Part shown: in pieces, positions 7,472 to 10,515 of the stretch
How positions within the stretch are numbered: the stretch's first letter is position 1
Layout: each line of letters starts with the position of its first letter
Assembly: GCA_046758085.1 (NCBI GenBank)
Contig: JBHHZP010000128.1
Location: 1-10,515 of the forward strand
Source: VRUB01 sp046758085
Lineage (GTDB): Bacteria; Pseudomonadota; Gammaproteobacteria; Acidiferrobacterales; SPGG2
Reading direction: 5' to 3'
Length of the DNA stretch: 10,515 nucleotides
Notes under the pieces: generated by a model
Seen by the model: the letters and a program-made list of their open reading frames with translations, nothing else
Told to the model about the DNA's origin: nothing
Databases searched by the model: none
Made by a program: the position numbers and the translations under genes

Positions 7472-8701
7472 TCACTTTTTTGCGATCGAGGACAGATACA
7501 TCTCGAGGCCGATGCGCTTGGCCTGGGCCTGGGTGAGCCCGGGCACGTCCGGCATCACGCCGTACGACGGTACCTGGGGAGTCGGCATTTTGATCTCCTC
7601 ACCGCTGATTTCTTCCAGAAACGCCACCAGGGCCTCCTTTTCCCCGTCCGTGAGGTCCAGCGGCTTGAGGATCTTGGTCTTGTTGCCGTAGCGCTTGGTG
7701 AACTCGTTCTCGCCGCCGCCCTCGTTATAGAAGTCGACGACCTCTTCCAGCGTAAAAAACTGACCGGCGTGCATGTAGGGGGCCGTGTACTTGAGATAAC
7801 GCAGCGGCTGGGTGCGGAACTTGCCAATGTCCTTCGGCCACTTGCTCGTGTAGTACAGACCCGCGTCCTCCTTCCACTCCCGATACATTTTCTCGTGCAC
7901 GCCCTTGGCATAGTTCTCCCAGCGGAAGGTGACCGTGTTGATCCCCATCTCTTCCCACTCCGGTGGCCGCGGCAGTCCCAGGTTGTAGTACTTTTCATCG
8001 GACAGCATGGGGCCGTTATGGCACTCGATGCAGTTGGCCTTGCCTTCGAACAGCTCCTTGCCCTTGACTGCCTTCGCCGACAGCGCGCTCTTGTCACCAG
8101 TCAGATAGCGGTCCAACGGGGTGTCTTTTTGCGAGAGCATGGCGCGCTCAAAGGTAGCAATGGCCATCCACGCATCGCCCAGGTTCGGCAGCTCGGTGCC
8201 GAAGATGTCCTTGAACTTCTTGATGTAGAGTGGGGTCTGGCGCAACCGGCTCTCCATCACGTCGCGCTCGCCGTTGCCGGCGACGGCGCCGCGGTTGGCG
8301 ATCGGCGCCTGGTTCTCCAGGCTCTTGGCGTTGCCCTGCCAGAACAGCTTGCCGAGATACCCGCTGTTCACCACAGTCTGGGAGTTGCGCCAGTGGACGG
8401 CGCCGGGGTAGCCGCGCGAGATCGGGTCATTGAAGCCCCAACCCTGCTTCGGGTCGTGGCAATCGCCACAGCCAATGCTTGCGTCCCCGGTGAGCTTGGG
8501 GTCAAAGAAAAGCAGCTTGCCAAGCTCGGCCTTCTCTTTCGTGATCTTGTTGTCTGGCGGCTCCGGCACCGGCGGCAACGGAGCCAGCGGCGGATCCATA
8601 TCCGGGTCTCCTTTGGCCAGCGCGTTTTCCCCGCCTGCCACTATCAGCACCGGGGCGAATAGGACTAACAACAAGGACAGCATTTGTTTGCTCGGTTTCA
8701 T
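7472..8701 (-). CDS. Di-haem cytochrome c peroxidase/MauG-family protein (first upstream of the Rieske gene)
   Basis: 409-residue periplasmic di-haem protein of the CCP/MauG family, comparable to IdrP1/IdrP2 of iodate reductase clusters. Numbered from the ATG at 8701, haem motif CGDCH is at 78-82 and CIECH at 224-228. Other family blocks are LGKLLFFDPKLTGD (60-73), HWRNSQTVVN (103-112), FWQGNAKSLENQA (120-132) and YTAPYMHAG (304-312), with the DGEKEALVAFLEEISG helix after it. I prefer the ATG at 8701, with GGAG 6 bases upstream (8708-8711) and a signal peptide ending near ALA. An in-frame ATG at 8716 lacks a ribosome binding site. Relatives reduce H2O2 with electrons from a cytochrome or cupredoxin. 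In Idr systems they are proposed to remove peroxide made during iodate reduction. About 50 residues after the ALVAF helix form an extra C-terminal tail that its neighbour matches only loosely. Confidence 0.92.
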   Translation of the reverse strand: MKPSKQMLSLLLVLFAPVLIVAGGENALAKGDPDMDPPLAPLPPVPEPPDNKITKEKAELGKLLFFDPKLTGDASIGCGDCHDPKQGWGFNDPISRGYPGAVHWRNSQTVVNSGYLGKLFWQGNAKSLENQAPIANRGAVAGNGERDVMESRLRQTPLYIKKFKDIFGTELPNLGDAWMAIATFERAMLSQKDTPLDRYLTGDKSALSAKAVKGKELFEGKANCIECHNGPMLSDEKYYNLGLPRPPEWEEMGINTVTFRWENYAKGVHEKMYREWKEDAGLYYTSKWPKDIGKFRTQPLRYLKYTAPYMHAGQFFTLEEVVDFYNEGGGENEFTKRYGNKTKILKPLDLTDGEKEALVAFLEEISGEEIKMPTPQVPSYGVMPDVPGLTQAQAKRIGLEMYLSSIAKK

Positions 8702-8718
8702 CGTGCGCTCCGCCATGC

Positions 8719-9873
8719 TCAGTTTTTGGATTCAAGCCAATTCGGAATCGGTTCGTATTCCTCGGGGATTTTCACCTTCTCGACGGTCGGCGGGTTGGTG
8801 CTGCTCAGACTGTAAAGAAAAGCGACCAGATGTGTTTTCTCATCGGCGCTAAGCTCTAATGGTTTTAGCTCGCTTGCCAACGGATCGTCGTGACCGCCGC
8901 CCTGGTCGTAGAACTCCACGACCTCATCCAGCGTGTTGAGTACCCCGTTGTGCATGTAGGGTGCGGTGTGCTTGAGCTCGCGCAGCGTGGGGGTGATGAA
9001 CTTGCCGACGTCCGCATAGTTCTTGCTCACCAGAAAGTAACCGACATCCCTGCGCCAAATATCGCTCTTGGGCACGCCGTGGTTGGTCATGACCGCCCGG
9101 TAGGAGATGTGCCGCAGGGGATCCTTGAAGACATCCAGGTTCTCCGGCACACCGGTGTTGTGAGGTCTGCCGTCGGAGAAGTACGGGCCGTTGTGGCACT
9201 GGATGCACCCGGCCTTGCCTTCGAACAATCTCTGGCCGCGTTTGGCCGCAGCCGACATATTACCCTTGTCGAACGGGGCGTCGGTGGAGACGAGCGTGCT
9301 CACGAAAGCCACCAGCGCCTTGCGCCCTTTGCCGGAGCTGCACTCGCCCTTGAAGTTCTGTTGGCACATCTTGACATAGACAGGATCCTGCTTCATGCGC
9401 TCGTGCATGAGGCGCATGTCCAGGTTCATGACCATGGTCTCGGTGATCTCGTTGCGCATCACGTCGTTCAGGTTGGCGCCCATGTGCCCGTCCCAGCTCC
9501 AGCCCACATCCGCAAAGTCGGCCTTGTAGATGGTGTTAAGCAGCGTGGGGGCGTTGCGGTAATGCCGGGTGCCCGGGTAGGCGTCGGACAAGGCCATGGG
9601 CTTGCCCTTCTTGTCCACCTGCCTGGTAAACCCCTGCTCGGGATTGTGGCAGGTGGCGCAACTGATCGCGCCGTCGCCGGAGATGCGCACGTCAAAAAAG
9701 AGCCGCTTGCCCATCTCGACTAAGGATGCCTTGGGCGCCTTCTTGGCCGGCAGCGGTCCGATTGCCGGAAATGCTCCGGCCAAGGAAAACCCCGTCGAAA
9801 CTGCGAGGGAGACAGCCACCGCGCCTATCAAACCCAGGGGCAGCAGGGATACAGGCTTGTTGGGTTTCCTCAT
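8719..9873 (-). CDS. Di-haem cytochrome c peroxidase/MauG-family protein (second copy)
   Basis: 384-residue di-haem protein of the same family and architecture as its downstream neighbour. Numbered from the ATG at 9873, haem motif CATCH is at 72-76 and CIQCH at 223-227. GKRLFFDVRISGDG (55-68), HYRNAPTLLNTIY (104-116), WSWDG (125-129) and HTAPYMHNG (302-310) match CCP/MauG blocks. The ATG at 9873 has a perfect AGGAGG 6 bases upstream. A longer frame beginning with TTG at 9894 would put that site inside the gene and is rejected. Residues 1-35 are a hydrophobic signal sequence or membrane anchor ending near SLAGAFPA. The insertion between the two haem motifs holds two extra Cys (170 and 178) that could form a disulfide. 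It is probably a peroxidase partner of the molybdoenzyme, as proposed for IdrP proteins. A MauG-like oxidative protein-modification role cannot be excluded from sequence. Confidence 0.92.
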   Translation of the reverse strand: MRKPNKPVSLLPLGLIGAVAVSLAVSTGFSLAGAFPAIGPLPAKKAPKASLVEMGKRLFFDVRISGDGAISCATCHNPEQGFTRQVDKKGKPMALSDAYPGTRHYRNAPTLLNTIYKADFADVGWSWDGHMGANLNDVMRNEITETMVMNLDMRLMHERMKQDPVYVKMCQQNFKGECSSGKGRKALVAFVSTLVSTDAPFDKGNMSAAAKRGQRLFEGKAGCIQCHNGPYFSDGRPHNTGVPENLDVFKDPLRHISYRAVMTNHGVPKSDIWRRDVGYFLVSKNYADVGKFITPTLRELKHTAPYMHNGVLNTLDEVVEFYDQGGGHDDPLASELKPLELSADEKTHLVAFLYSLSSTNPPTVEKVKIPEEYEPIPNWLESKN

Positions 9874-9879
9874 GACTTT

Positions 9880-9885
9880 CCTCCT
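9880..9885 (-). promoter_or_regulatory. Ribosome binding site fixing the start of the second di-haem peroxidase
   Basis: AGGAGG on the minus strand, 6 bases before the ATG at 9873. It rules out the longer TTG start at 9894 for this gene. Confidence 0.85.
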
Positions 9886-9894
9886 ACCCGTCAA

Positions 9895-10515
9895 TCATTT
9901 GGAAAAGGTAAAACTCGATTTCGCCGAACCGCCGGCCGGTACCGTCACCGTGGCTGATTTCAGTCCAAACCGGGGATGCCAGGCCTTGACGGTGTATTTG
10001 CCCGGGGGCACATCGTCAAGCGAATAGGTCCCATCCTCATTTACCACCACGGCATAGGGGTGCTTGGGCGCCATCATGAAGCCGAACATGAAATTGTGGG
10101 CCTCGCAGTTGATGGCGATGTAGGGCGATCGCCGGGGCTTGAGCTCCTGCTCGATATCGCCCGGTTCGGGCTGGCCGAAGTTGAATAAAGTTCTTTTCAC
10201 GACCCGTCCCTTTTCCACGCCGATCAACTCGCGGGTGTTGATGTTGTGAAGGACCCCCTCACCATCACTGTGTCTGATGGTGACCGGGCCGGGCCGGATC
10301 ACCTGGGCCCAGGGAACGAAGCGGCAGCCCTTCTGGTCGATCAAATATTTGCCGCCTTCAGGCTCCGCCCATTTCTTGCCTTCCCCGATCTCGTCGATAA
10401 AGACAAAGGCCCCTCTCAAGGCGCCGTCCTCGACATCCACCCAGACCACTTCCCGGTAACCTTCGCCGCAGACCTCCGGGTTTTTGGTGATCAAGATCTT
10501 CTCCACCGCGTAGTC
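9895..10515 (-). CDS. Cupredoxin-like protein with carboxypeptidase-regulatory-like C-terminal domain, N-terminus outside the window
   Basis: The frame is open to the right edge: codons for Asp-Tyr-Ala precede the GTG at 10506, so that GTG is probably not the start and the signal peptide is missing. Numbering from that GTG gives 203 residues. A plastocyanin-like fold is suggested by GCRFVPWAQVIRPG (60-73), His87 in VLHNIN, and Cys134-x2-His137-x2-Met140, a set of ligands fit for a type 1 copper site. Cys13 and Cys61 may pair. The end (about 149-203) is a small beta-sandwich of the carboxypeptidase-regulatory-like type, with GTYSLDDVPPGKYTVKAWHP. Such proteins are often annotated as methylamine-utilisation or plastocyanin-like proteins and sit beside MauG/CCP genes. 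The stop lies 21 bases before the first peroxidase start, so it belongs to the same operon. It could be the electron donor to the peroxidases or the Rieske subunit (inference). Confidence 0.75.
   Translation of the reverse strand, partial: DYAVEKILITKNPEVCGEGYREVVWVDVEDGALRGAFVFIDEIGEGKKWAEPEGGKYLIDQKGCRFVPWAQVIRPGPVTIRHSDGEGVLHNINTRELIGVEKGRVVKRTLFNFGQPEPGDIEQELKPRRSPYIAINCEAHNFMFGFMMAPKHPYAVVVNEDGTYSLDDVPPGKYTVKAWHPRFGLKSATVTVPAGGSAKSSFTFSK

Noticed and set aside
7340..8662. A 440-residue open frame on the plus strand
   Set aside because: It lies opposite the di-haem peroxidase and Rieske genes. Long antisense frames are common in GC-rich genes, and the product has no haem or other motif.
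8890..9723. A 277-residue open frame on the plus strand
   Set aside because: Antisense to the second di-haem peroxidase; low-complexity Val/His/Ala-rich product and no family signature.
8719..9894. Longer start (TTG at 9894) for the second di-haem peroxidase
   Set aside because: The perfect AGGAGG at 9880-9885 would lie inside the coding region; the ATG at 9873 is correctly spaced from it.

Overview
The window comes from a Gram-negative-type bacterium with fairly high GC, whose genes here encode a periplasmic redox system. Every convincing gene lies on the minus strand, so transcription runs from position 10515 towards 1. Both ends cut through a gene. I see no tRNA, rRNA, CRISPR array, transposase or phage gene. 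The sequence does not fix the lineage. The membrane protein at the left edge resembles, from memory, the cytochrome bd-like proteins of Nitrospira and NC10-type bacteria, but the taxonomy should be left open.

Block 1 (10515 to 4178, in transcription order) is a tightly packed operon with gaps of 13 to 21 bases. It holds (a) the 3' part of a cupredoxin-like protein with a carboxypeptidase-regulatory-like C-terminal domain; (b) and (c) two tandem di-haem cytochrome c peroxidase/MauG-family proteins; (d) a Rieske 2Fe-2S subunit with a Tat signal; and (e) a 903-residue molybdopterin oxidoreductase of the arsenite oxidase (AioA)/iodate reductase (IdrA) type. Two di-haem peroxidases beside an AioBA-like pair is the hallmark of iodate reductase (idrA, idrB, idrP1, idrP2) clusters. 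The large subunit also lacks the glutamate that binds arsenite in AioA, by my alignment from memory. An IdrAB-like or uncharacterised oxyanion reductase is therefore favoured over a classical arsenite oxidase.

A 188-base gap with a perfect 10-bp inverted repeat (4130-4156) separates block 1 from block 2 (3989 to 1). Block 2 encodes a 740-residue cytoplasmic HEAT-repeat protein, a small periplasmic monohaem cytochrome c whose start overlaps the HEAT gene's stop, and a membrane protein like cytochrome bd subunit I (457 residues visible, C-terminus outside the window).

Working model (inference): the bd-like membrane protein and cytochrome c exchange electrons with the quinone pool and the periplasm. 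Electrons reach the molybdenum centre through the Rieske subunit. The di-haem peroxidases and the cupredoxin handle reactive by-products or serve as further electron carriers. The HEAT protein may help assembly or regulation. The joining of an Idr/Aio-type molybdoenzyme to a bd-like quinone module and a large HEAT protein is the most unusual aspect.
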